Source of the DNA: Maribacter stanieri
GTDB lineage: Bacteria; Bacteroidota; Bacteroidia; Flavobacteriales; Flavobacteriaceae
Assembly (NCBI RefSeq): GCF_900112245.1
Contig: NZ_FOYX01000003.1
Location: 186,001 to 250,000, forward strand
Direction: 5' to 3'
Length of the DNA: 64,000 nt
The notes below the pieces were generated by a model. It was not told where the DNA came from. It made no database searches and saw only the letters and a list, made by a program, of their open reading frames with translations. Shown here piece after piece: positions 27,334 through 35,858 of the stretch. The number at the start of each line of letters is the position of its first letter. Position 1 is the first letter of the stretch. Both the position numbers and the translations under genes were made by a program.

Positions 27334-28283
27334 AACAAGCGTATAAAGGTCTAATTGATAGTTGGCGGTATATTTTGGGAATTGTTGGCATTGTAATAGT
27401 TTGGCAATTTTTAGGGGCATTTCCATTATTGGCTGCCTTGGCGACTAAAGAAGGAGGTATGTCTGCTATGATGAGCGGCAATATTACAGAAATGTCTAAT
27501 GTGCTGGGCTCAAATACATTTTTGTTCTTCATGCTTTTAACTTTTGTGTTTGGATTGATTGCTGTTTTTTTAGTAGTAAAATTTATTCATAAACAATCAC
27601 TAAAAAGTTTAACTACATCAAGAAAAAAAATAGATTGGAAAAGAGTTTCTTTTTCATTTATACTCTGGTCTACAATTTCTGTAGCCTTCATATTTTTAGA
27701 TATTTATTTATCGCCAGAAGACTATGAATTTAACTTTCAGCTAGTTCCATTTTTAGTTTTAGCGGTTATTGCAATAGCAATGATTCCTCTACAAACCAGT
27801 ATGGAAGAATATCTAATGAGAGGTTATATGATGCAGGGCTTAGGCATAATTACTAAGAATAGGTGGTTTCCTTTATTATTTACATCATTATTGTTTGGTA
27901 TGTTGCATATCATGAACCCTGAAGTAGATAAGTTGGGGTATGGTATATTAATTTTCTACATTGGAACAGGGCTCTTTTTAGGTATCATTACATTGATGGA
28001 TGAAGGCTTAGAACTTGCATTAGGTTTTCATGCGGCAAACAACTTAACGGCAGCGTTATTGGTGACTGCAGATTGGACTGCGTTTAGTGTAGATTCGTTA
28101 TATAGAGATGTTTCAGAACCAGTTTTGGGCTGGGATATGCTAGTTCCTGTCTTTGTGGTTTTTCCGATACTCTTATTAGTTTTTTCTAAAAAGTATGGCT
28201 GGACTAACTGGAAAAATAAATTAACCGGTAAGGTGCTTTCGAAAGAAGAATTTTTCAAGCTTGAAAACCTAGACAATGGGTAA
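27324..28283 (+). CDS. CPBP family intramembrane metalloprotease
   Basis: A 319-residue integral membrane protein with about seven hydrophobic segments and the CPBP (Rce1-like) signature: SMEEYLMRGYMMQ (motif 1, EExxxR), FGMLHIMNP (motif 2 His), and the GFHAANNLTAAL block (motif 3, H..NN). The motif positions support an active protease, not just a relative. The gene overlaps menC by 10 nt and menE by 8 nt, so it is translated from the men mRNA. Substrate unknown; a link to menaquinone synthesis or to membrane quality control is inference from position only. Confidence 0.88.
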   Translation: MYIEQAYKGLIDSWRYILGIVGIVIVWQFLGAFPLLAALATKEGGMSAMMSGNITEMSNVLGSNTFLFFMLLTFVFGLIAVFLVVKFIHKQSLKSLTTSRKKIDWKRVSFSFILWSTISVAFIFLDIYLSPEDYEFNFQLVPFLVLAVIAIAMIPLQTSMEEYLMRGYMMQGLGIITKNRWFPLLFTSLLFGMLHIMNPEVDKLGYGILIFYIGTGLFLGIITLMDEGLELALGFHAANNLTAALLVTADWTAFSVDSLYRDVSEPVLGWDMLVPVFVVFPILLLVFSKKYGWTNWKNKLTGKVLSKEEFFKLENLDNG

Positions 28284-29346
28284 ATCTTCTTTACATCCTA
28301 GTTTTGCTATTCATGGTAGAATTCTTTCTCTAAACGATTTAACAGAGCTTAGTTACAGTTTTATAAAAGAAGGTGAAGAATTTGAAAAGCAGATTGGCGA
28401 ATTCATTATAGATTGGATAGATGATTCATCTACAATTTTGGTACATACCTCTGGTTCTACGGGTACTCCAAAAACCATTGTTTTAAAGAAAGTACAAATG
28501 GAGAATAGTGCTTTGGCAACAGGCAGCTATTTTAATCTATCACCAAAATCTTCTGCCTTATTATGTTTGCCTGCTACTTATATTGCTGGTAAAATGATGT
28601 TGGTTAGGGCTATGGTTTTGGGCTTAGATATTCATTTTGTTGAACCTACTTCAAATCCGTTAGAAGATATAAATAGGTCTTTTGATTTTGGAGCAATGGT
28701 TCCCTTGCAAGTTGCTAATTCACTACCTAAGCTTTCATTGTTGCACAAGTTGATTGTTGGTGGTGCTCCTATTGCTGCCTCTTTAAGAAAGGAAATAAAA
28801 AGTATTGCCAATGCTAGTTATGAGACTTATGGTATGACAGAGACCATAACGCATATTGCAGTTAAGCCCTTGAATAATGGTGTAGCAGCTGATGCACCTT
28901 TTTCTATTTTACCAGACGTTGAAATATCTAAAGATAACAGAGCGTGTTTGGTAATTAATGCGCCAAAGATTTCAGACAATATTATTGTTACCAATGATGT
29001 GGTTGAATTAATATCACCTACAGAATTTAAATGGTTGGGTCGGTTTGATAATATTATAAATTCAGGCGGAATCAAACTTAATCCTGAGCAAATAGAATCA
29101 AAACTCTCTAATATTTTAGAGCAAGCTTTTTTCATTGATTCAGTATTTGATGCAAAATTAGGTGAGCAACTTCTTTTGGTCGTTGAAGGATCTGTTAATG
29201 TTGAATCCTTATTGAAAGATATCAAAGAAACAAATGTGTTGTCTAAATATGAGATTCCTCGTCAAATTAGAACAGTAACAGTGTTTGTAAGAACTAAAAG
29301 TGGTAAAGTAAAACGAAAAGAAACGATGACCTTATTAAAGGCATAA
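28276..29346 (+). CDS. menE: o-succinylbenzoate-CoA ligase
   Basis: A 356-residue acyl-adenylate-forming enzyme that activates o-succinylbenzoate with CoA. Visible are the P-loop VHTSGSTGTPKTIVLKK (about 55-71), YETYGMTETITHIA (about 178-191), the GRFDNIINSGGIKLNPEQIE hinge and the terminal SGKVKRKE Lys motif. At 356 residues it is shorter than the 450-residue E. coli form, because the N-terminal subdomain is reduced, which is usual for flavobacterial MenE. It overlaps the CPBP gene by 8 nt. Confidence 0.9.
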   Translation: MGKSSLHPSFAIHGRILSLNDLTELSYSFIKEGEEFEKQIGEFIIDWIDDSSTILVHTSGSTGTPKTIVLKKVQMENSALATGSYFNLSPKSSALLCLPATYIAGKMMLVRAMVLGLDIHFVEPTSNPLEDINRSFDFGAMVPLQVANSLPKLSLLHKLIVGGAPIAASLRKEIKSIANASYETYGMTETITHIAVKPLNNGVAADAPFSILPDVEISKDNRACLVINAPKISDNIIVTNDVVELISPTEFKWLGRFDNIINSGGIKLNPEQIESKLSNILEQAFFIDSVFDAKLGEQLLLVVEGSVNVESLLKDIKETNVLSKYEIPRQIRTVTVFVRTKSGKVKRKETMTLLKA

Positions 29347-29439
29347 CTTCCCTCACGCAAAACTACCCTTCACTCATTTCTCATTTTTATAAAGTTGCTT
29401 TCTTAATAGGTTTATTGCTCAAACTTTAAACCAATTATT

Positions 29440-31521
29440 ATGAAAAATGCAACTTTCCTATTCTTTCTGCTTAGTAGTATGCTGTTGTCTTCGCAACAAG
29501 TTAAAATTAGTGGTACTGTTTCTGATCATGTAGGGGATCCTATGCCTGGTGTAAATGTTAGGGAGAAAGGAACGACCAATGGTACGCAGACAGATTTTGA
29601 CGGACATTATGCTATAACAGTATCAGAAGGAGCTGAATTAACATTTTCGTATATAGGCTGTAAGAATATGATCGTAAAGATCAGAGATTCAGTGGTTGTT
29701 AATGTGTCACTTGAAGAAGATCTTCAAATGTTAGAAGAAGTGGTGGTAACTGGGTATGGTATTCAAAAGCGTCGTCATGTTACGGGTTCAGTTGCAATGA
29801 TTAATATGCAATCTCCTAAATCCAATATTAGTAGAACCTTACAAGGTAAAGTAAGTGGTGTAAATATTCGTGGTTTGGGTTCTGTGGAAGATAAAAATGT
29901 TGGAACTAAAATAAACAGCCCTCTATATATTGTAGATGGTGTACCTATTCAAAAGCAATATAATTCAATTGTTCAAAGCCTTAAAAGTGAAGATGTTGAT
30001 AGTAGAAAAGTACTTAAAGCTTCTGAAGCTAAGAGTTTGTATGGTCAAAATGCTAAACACGGTTGTATCGTAATACAAACCGTAAATGGTAATTATGCTA
30101 TTGAAGAAGATGAGAATTATGCACGAATTACTGAAAATCAGTTTCAGAATGTTGCCGTAAACCCGTTATCAACTTTTTCAATAGACGTTGATAAAGCAGC
30201 GTATAGCAATATTAGAAGATTCATTAATAACGGAAAAGAAGTTCCGGTAGATGCAGTTAAGATTGAAGAAATGATTAATTACTTTGATTATGATTATCCA
30301 CAACCTACAAATGAACATCCTTTCTCTGTAAACACTGAGGTAGCACAAACCCCTTGGAATGTAGATACAAAATTAGTGCGCATTGGTTTGCAGGGTAAAG
30401 AATACTTGAATGAAGAATTACCGGCATCTAATCTTACTTTTCTAATAGATGTTTCTGGTTCTATGTCAGCAGGCAACAAATTACCGTTATTAAAATCCGC
30501 ATTTAAACTATTAGTAAATCAGTTAAGAGAAAAAGATAGAGTTTCTATTGTAGTTTATGCAGGGGCAGCCGGTGTTGTATTAGAGCCTACATCTGGCAAC
30601 AATAAAGAGAAAATCATGAGCGCTTTAAATAATTTAGAAGCTGGCGGTTCTACAGCTGGTGGAGCAGGTATTCAATTAGCTTACAAATTGGCAGAGAAAC
30701 ATTTTAAGAAAACTGGTAATAATAGAGTGATATTGGCAACCGATGGTGATTTTAATGTTGGGTTGTCTAGCGATAAAGACATGGAAGATTTGATTACAGA
30801 GAAAAGAGAATCGGGAGTCTTTCTTTCTGTACTAGGTTTTGGTATGGGGAATTATAAAGATTCCAAATTAGAAACTTTGGCAGATAAAGGGAACGGAAAT
30901 CATGGTTACATAGATACCATGCAAGAAGCTCAGAAGTTATTCGGGAAGGAATTTGGAGGTACTTTATTTACCATTGCAAAAGATGTAAAATTACAGGTAG
31001 AGTTTAATCCTGCAAAAGTAAAATCGTATCGATTGATTGGTTACGAAAATAGATTGTTGGCTGATGAAGATTTTATTGATGATACCAAAGATGCAGGTGA
31101 GTTGGGTAGTGGACATAAGGTAACTGCGTTGTACGAGATAGTAGAAGCAGGTGTGGCATCTGACTATGTTAAAGAAACACATGACTTAAAGTATTCGGAG
31201 GCTGTTACAGGAGATAAGTTTTCTGATGAGTTGTTCACTGTAAAATTTAGATACAAAAAACCTGATGGTAATAAGAGCATTGAATTGGTACATGTCCAAA
31301 ATTCAAATACTCAAGAAATGTCTAAAGATTTCCAATTCTCTGCAGCCGTTGCTTTATTCGGTCAGCAATTAAGAAAATCTGCTTTTAATAATAAAGCTTC
31401 ATTAAATGATGTAATTGTTATGGCAGAAAACGGTAGAGGTGTTGATAAAAACGGGTATAGAGCTGAATTTATCAGGTTGGTTAAAAGTATAAATGAGAAA
31501 TTGGTAACAGACAACTATTGA
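29440..31521 (+). CDS. von Willebrand factor A protein, YfbK-like, with SusC-like N-terminus
   Basis: A 693-residue exported protein. A signal peptide (1-18) is followed by a carboxypeptidase-regulatory domain (20-95) ending in the SusC-type box EEVVVTGYG. A shortened plug-like segment (110-218) contains LQGKVSGVNIRG, SPLYIVDGVPI and a GCIVIQT strand. Then comes the YfbK N-terminal region (NPLSTFSIDVDKAAYSNIRR, 241-260), a vWA domain (332-505) with MIDAS DVSGSMSAG (337-344), and a DUF3520-like C-terminal region. No beta-barrel follows the plug. vWA proteins of this type are surface or periplasmic with unknown ligands. It sits upstream of three other barrel-less plug proteins. Confidence 0.85.
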   Translation: MKNATFLFFLLSSMLLSSQQVKISGTVSDHVGDPMPGVNVREKGTTNGTQTDFDGHYAITVSEGAELTFSYIGCKNMIVKIRDSVVVNVSLEEDLQMLEEVVVTGYGIQKRRHVTGSVAMINMQSPKSNISRTLQGKVSGVNIRGLGSVEDKNVGTKINSPLYIVDGVPIQKQYNSIVQSLKSEDVDSRKVLKASEAKSLYGQNAKHGCIVIQTVNGNYAIEEDENYARITENQFQNVAVNPLSTFSIDVDKAAYSNIRRFINNGKEVPVDAVKIEEMINYFDYDYPQPTNEHPFSVNTEVAQTPWNVDTKLVRIGLQGKEYLNEELPASNLTFLIDVSGSMSAGNKLPLLKSAFKLLVNQLREKDRVSIVVYAGAAGVVLEPTSGNNKEKIMSALNNLEAGGSTAGGAGIQLAYKLAEKHFKKTGNNRVILATDGDFNVGLSSDKDMEDLITEKRESGVFLSVLGFGMGNYKDSKLETLADKGNGNHGYIDTMQEAQKLFGKEFGGTLFTIAKDVKLQVEFNPAKVKSYRLIGYENRLLADEDFIDDTKDAGELGSGHKVTALYEIVEAGVASDYVKETHDLKYSEAVTGDKFSDELFTVKFRYKKPDGNKSIELVHVQNSNTQEMSKDFQFSAAVALFGQQLRKSAFNNKASLNDVIVMAENGRGVDKNGYRAEFIRLVKSINEKLVTDNY

Positions 31522-31618
31522 ATTTAACTAGAATGTAAAATTCTATTGATTTTAAAGGAATAGGGTATTTCTAATGTGTGTTATTTTGTATTTTCAAGGC
31601 TTAAACCAAACAACACTC

Positions 31619-32965
31619 ATGAAAAAACTATTCCTTTTTGTATGCCTAATTTTTATAGGGGAAATTAACGCTCAGCAAATTCTAAATGAAAAAGAAAGAG
31701 CGCAGGTGATTGATGAAATATTAGACGACCGTTTCAATAATTTGTTGCCTGAACTTATGGATGCCGCAGATTTAGATATGTGGGTGGTTATTTCAAGAGA
31801 ATATAACGAAGATCCTGTAATTAAAACTATGCTTCCCGCTACGTGGTTAAATGCGCGTAGAAGAACTATTCTATTGTTTTATAGAGATAAGGCGAAGAAT
31901 ACTATAGAGAAGTTGGCTATAGCTCGTTATAATGTCGGTAAGAATATTGTTTCTGCATGGGATAAGGAGAAAGAGCCAAATCAATGGACACGATTAATGC
32001 AATTAATAGAGGAAAGAAATCCGAAGAAAATCGGACTTAATTATTCCGCAGATCACAATATAGCTGATGGTTTGGTAAAGACAGATTATGAAGAGTTCAT
32101 GGCTAATCTTCCAAAAAAATATTCACCTAAAGTAGTTTCTGCACAAGAACTTGCTGTTCGTTGGATCGAAACAAGATCTGAACGCGAAATGGTTATATAT
32201 GATCAATTAGTAGATATTACACATGATATTATTGCAGAAGCTTTTTCTGAAAAGGTAATTACACCTGGTGTTACAACGACATCTGATGTAGAGTGGTGGA
32301 TGCGTCAAAAGGTAACTGACTTAGGGCTTGAAACTTGGTTTCATCCAACAATCGATGTGCAACGAAGTAAAGAGGAATTAGTAAGTCATTTATATTCATT
32401 CTCAGGTAGACCAGAGGATACGGTAATTCTGCCAGGGGACTTGGTACATTGCGATTTTGGAATCACTTATTTACGTTTAAATACCGATTGCCAAGAGTTA
32501 GCCTATGTCTTAAAACCAGAAGAAACATCTGCACCTGCATTTTTGGTTAACGGTTTAAAAGACGGGAATAAAGTGCAAGACTTTTTGACTGCCAATATGA
32601 TTAAGGGAAGAACAGGGAACGAGATTCTAGCCAAATCCTTAAGTGAGGCTAAAGCGGCAGGATTAAAGCCTTCTATTTATACGCACCCATTGGGTATGTA
32701 TGGTCATTCTGCAGGTACTACTATTGGAATGTGGGATTCTCAAGATGGCGTAATGCGTGACGATGGTGAAAACTATCCATTAAATCCTAATACGGTTTAT
32801 GCTATAGAATTGAATACTACTATTACTATACCTGAATGGAATAGAGATATCAGAATTATGCTTGAAGAAGCTGGTTTTTATGGTGAAGATGGGTTTAGAT
32901 ATGTTAATGGGCGACAGACAGAATTGTTATTAATTCCACGTGTAAAAGGGCATCAAGGTAATTGA
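31619..32965 (+). CDS. exported M24 family aminopeptidase (Xaa-Pro type)
   Basis: A 448-residue protein, started at ATG 31619 because this gives a good signal peptide (MKKLFLFVCLIFIGEINAQQ). The M24 pita-bread fold occupies the C-terminal half. Metal ligands can be placed at the Asp of VHCDFGITY, the Asp of LNTDCQ, the His in GMYGHSAGTT, the Glu in YAIELNT and the Glu of RQTELL. This set is complete, so it is probably active. M24 enzymes of this exported type cut N-terminal residues before proline. It lies between the vWA gene and the three paralogues; a link to them is not shown. Confidence 0.85.
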   Translation: MKKLFLFVCLIFIGEINAQQILNEKERAQVIDEILDDRFNNLLPELMDAADLDMWVVISREYNEDPVIKTMLPATWLNARRRTILLFYRDKAKNTIEKLAIARYNVGKNIVSAWDKEKEPNQWTRLMQLIEERNPKKIGLNYSADHNIADGLVKTDYEEFMANLPKKYSPKVVSAQELAVRWIETRSEREMVIYDQLVDITHDIIAEAFSEKVITPGVTTTSDVEWWMRQKVTDLGLETWFHPTIDVQRSKEELVSHLYSFSGRPEDTVILPGDLVHCDFGITYLRLNTDCQELAYVLKPEETSAPAFLVNGLKDGNKVQDFLTANMIKGRTGNEILAKSLSEAKAAGLKPSIYTHPLGMYGHSAGTTIGMWDSQDGVMRDDGENYPLNPNTVYAIELNTTITIPEWNRDIRIMLEEAGFYGEDGFRYVNGRQTELLLIPRVKGHQGN

Positions 32966-33034
32966 TTTTTGATATATAGGTTTGTTTATTGCTTATGTAA
33001 TAAAATTCTTATTTATTTTTAAGATAGTATTATT

Positions 33035-33086
33035 TAATTAGCTGTTATTCATACCTTTAAAAAGGTTACTGAATAACAGCTAATTA
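33035..33086. repeat. 52-nt nested palindrome upstream of the first plug/DUF2135 gene
   Basis: Outer arms TAATTAGCTGTTATTCA (33035-33051) and TGAATAACAGCTAATTA (33070-33086) pair perfectly over 17 bp. The 18-nt centre contains a second stem, ACCTTT (33053-33058) with AAAGGT (33061-33066). No T run follows. The -7-like TACATTTG (33085-33092) overlaps the right arm and the ATG is at 33096. Confidence 0.9.
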
Positions 33087-33095
33087 CATTTGTCT

Positions 33096-35771
33096 ATGGT
33101 TCTTGAATTAAAACGCTATAAATATCTCTTTTTCTTCTATTTTTTATGTGCATTAAATTTTAGTGTATTTGCTCAAGATCAGATAAGAGGAGTTGTAATT
33201 GATTCTGATACGAAAGAGACGCTTCCATTTGTAAATATTGGTATTGTAAATAAAGGCGTAGGTACCGTAAGTAATTTTGATGGTAAATTTTATCTAGAGA
33301 TAGATAAAACTAATTTTTCTAATTATGATATACTACAATTTTCATCTGTAGGTTATAAAACCGTACAGTTCAAAATTTCAGAAGTAAATTTTAATAATGC
33401 CCTGTTTCAAAAAATTGTTATGCAACCTGAAGCAATGCAATTAAATGAGGCGATTGTATCAGCTAAATTTTTAAAAAGTAAAAAAGATGATGTCGTTGGT
33501 TTTTCCTATCCCAGTAAAAACAAGTACGGGTATTGGAAAGGTGATGGTTCATTGGGTGCTGAATTGGTAACAAGAATAAGCGTAGATAAGAAGAAGCACT
33601 ACTTAAAAGATTTTCATTTTTATGTAAACGAAAATTATTCTGATAGTGTATTGGTGCGCATTAATGTATATAAAGGTGGCACCATCTATCCTGAAGATAA
33701 ATTATTGAAAAAGAACGTTACCAAAATGATAGGCAAATCTTCTGGAAAGGTAACCGTAGATTTAAAGCCGTACAACCTTATTGTAGATGAAGATTTTAGT
33801 ATTGGTCTAGAATTATTGAAAGTATATGGTAAACGTGTGGGCTTGGTTTTGGCTGCGGATTATAGACCAAGCACATCGTACAGAAGATATGTGAGTCAAG
33901 GGCAGTGGAAAACGTTCAGGGGAGATGCAATGACTTTTTATGTAAATACTTCTACTTTGAGTGATGGAGACATTTCTCAAATATCAAATTATTCCAGAAA
34001 CAAAACTCTTCAAAGTTCTTTTAAAACTCCAATAATAAATACTAACCCTATTAAAACACATAGATCAATTACGGGTTTTGTTTTTAATAATGGTAAGCCT
34101 GTTGAAAATGCTACTGTTCAAATAGCGGAGTCATTAAAGCAGACACAAACAGACGCGTATGGTAGGTATACCATTATGGCACAAATAGGTGATGTCATTA
34201 GTTTTGATTATTTGGGTTTCGAAAAAGTGGAACGTACCGTATTGGAGACCATACATAATATCAACGTCACCATGAATGTGATGGTTGAAGAACTAGCAGG
34301 TGTTACTGTTACTGAAAGAGCGCGTTTAAAGAAAACCGAGGCAGAAATGTTCTCTGAATATTTAACAAATGATGAATTCGCTAAAACTGCTTATGGAACT
34401 CTTGATAAAAAAACAATTGGTCATGCAATAACTATTGTAGATGGTAAGAGTTTAAATTTAACTGCCCCGAATATCCTTGCGGCTATCAACGGTAAAATAG
34501 CTGGTGTTCGGGTAGGGAACGTAAAAGTTGAAAATCCCTGTTTTGGATGTTCTTTTACAAAAGTTGCTGTGTTTATAAGAGGAGGTAAAGGGTCAATTAA
34601 TAATATTAGACCTGCAATATTCGAAATTGACGGAGTAATTTATGAAGATGTCCCGTATTTTTTAGATTTAAATGTTATTGAGCGCATAGCGGTAATACCT
34701 GGTCTTGCTGGCGTTGGAAGATATGGGCAGGTTGCCGCGGGCGGTGTAATTGCAATAAGTACAAAACATGCTAATTATGCAACCAAGAATAATAGAGCTA
34801 GTGACCAAGCTCAAATTCGAAATAATATTTATGAACACGATGCTATAAGTAAAGAGCAGGTAAATAAAAATTTACCAAGCTACCTTCAAGCTCTTTTTGC
34901 TAGTAATAGTTTCGAAGTGGCTAAAAAAGTATATCAAAAAAATGAGAAACTTTATAGTAGTTCTGCTTCATTTTTTCTTGATGCCTATATTTATTTTACT
35001 GCCAATTGGGAGCAAGAAAAATTCAATAATGATATCATTTCCAATCATCAATCGTTAATTGAGAATAACATCAATGAAATGAAGGCATTGGCATATGCTC
35101 ATCAGCGAGAAGGTGAATTTGAAAAAGCAAACAAACTATATACCAGCATTTTTGTAAAAAGACCTAATTATGCGCAATCGTATCGGGATATGGCGAATAG
35201 CTATGTTGAGGTAAATGAGGTACAAAAGGCAGCTAATCTTTATAGTAGGTACACCAAATTATTGAACGATTCTTTTTTAGTGGCAGATACAATAGGATTA
35301 CATCCCGTAATTACAACTGAGTTCAATCACTTTTTAGAGCATAAAACCGATTATACCATAAGTTCAGAAGATTTAAAAGAAATGGCGGCTATGCGCGAAG
35401 GTACAGATACCCGTCTTCTTTTTGAATGGAACGATGATGAGGCTGAGTTTGACCTTCAGTTCGTAAATCCAGAAAATCGTTATTTTGTTTCTAGTACATC
35501 GTTAAACAATCAAAATGAATATTTTGGTAAGCCAGAATATTCATCTAGTAAAGAGTTCTTCCTTGAAAGTGATATTAAAGGAGAGTGGATTATAAATATA
35601 AATTATAAGGGGAATAAAAGCGGCTTGCCTACTTATTTAAAAGTGACTGCTTTCTCTGGCTACGGTACAGATAATGAAGAAAGTACTATTAGAATTTATA
35701 GGTTGTCTTTAAAAAATGTGAATCAAAACCTATTTTATTTACCGACTTTAGGGGTGGATAAGTTGAATTAA
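33096..35771 (+). CDS. plug-domain / DUF2135-like surface protein, paralogue 1 (extended form)
   Basis: An 891-residue exported protein without an assigned function. Order: signal peptide (about 1-28), carboxypeptidase-regulatory domain with FVNIGIVNKGVGTVSN (30-110), a beta-rich insert (about 130-290) absent from the other two copies, a second regulatory domain (about 325-405), and a TonB-plug-like domain containing AINGKIAGVRVG, VAVFIRGG and FEIDGVIYEDVP (about 450-555). A TPR-like helical region follows (600-725). The C-terminal domain (about 765-880) has TRLLFEWNDDEAEFDLQFVNP, which I match to DUF2135 (YfaP). No beta-barrel follows the plug. ATG 33096 is preferred over the TTG 6 nt upstream. 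Confidence 0.75.
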   Translation: MVLELKRYKYLFFFYFLCALNFSVFAQDQIRGVVIDSDTKETLPFVNIGIVNKGVGTVSNFDGKFYLEIDKTNFSNYDILQFSSVGYKTVQFKISEVNFNNALFQKIVMQPEAMQLNEAIVSAKFLKSKKDDVVGFSYPSKNKYGYWKGDGSLGAELVTRISVDKKKHYLKDFHFYVNENYSDSVLVRINVYKGGTIYPEDKLLKKNVTKMIGKSSGKVTVDLKPYNLIVDEDFSIGLELLKVYGKRVGLVLAADYRPSTSYRRYVSQGQWKTFRGDAMTFYVNTSTLSDGDISQISNYSRNKTLQSSFKTPIINTNPIKTHRSITGFVFNNGKPVENATVQIAESLKQTQTDAYGRYTIMAQIGDVISFDYLGFEKVERTVLETIHNINVTMNVMVEELAGVTVTERARLKKTEAEMFSEYLTNDEFAKTAYGTLDKKTIGHAITIVDGKSLNLTAPNILAAINGKIAGVRVGNVKVENPCFGCSFTKVAVFIRGGKGSINNIRPAIFEIDGVIYEDVPYFLDLNVIERIAVIPGLAGVGRYGQVAAGGVIAISTKHANYATKNNRASDQAQIRNNIYEHDAISKEQVNKNLPSYLQALFASNSFEVAKKVYQKNEKLYSSSASFFLDAYIYFTANWEQEKFNNDIISNHQSLIENNINEMKALAYAHQREGEFEKANKLYTSIFVKRPNYAQSYRDMANSYVEVNEVQKAANLYSRYTKLLNDSFLVADTIGLHPVITTEFNHFLEHKTDYTISSEDLKEMAAMREGTDTRLLFEWNDDEAEFDLQFVNPENRYFVSSTSLNNQNEYFGKPEYSSSKEFFLESDIKGEWIININYKGNKSGLPTYLKVTAFSGYGTDNEESTIRIYRLSLKNVNQNLFYLPTLGVDKLN

Positions 35772-35858
35772 TATATTCTTGATGTTTTTATTTCATAAAA
35801 CTTTAATATGGTTTAATTTTTGATACTATAAATTAATGTAATCGTTAATAATATTTCT

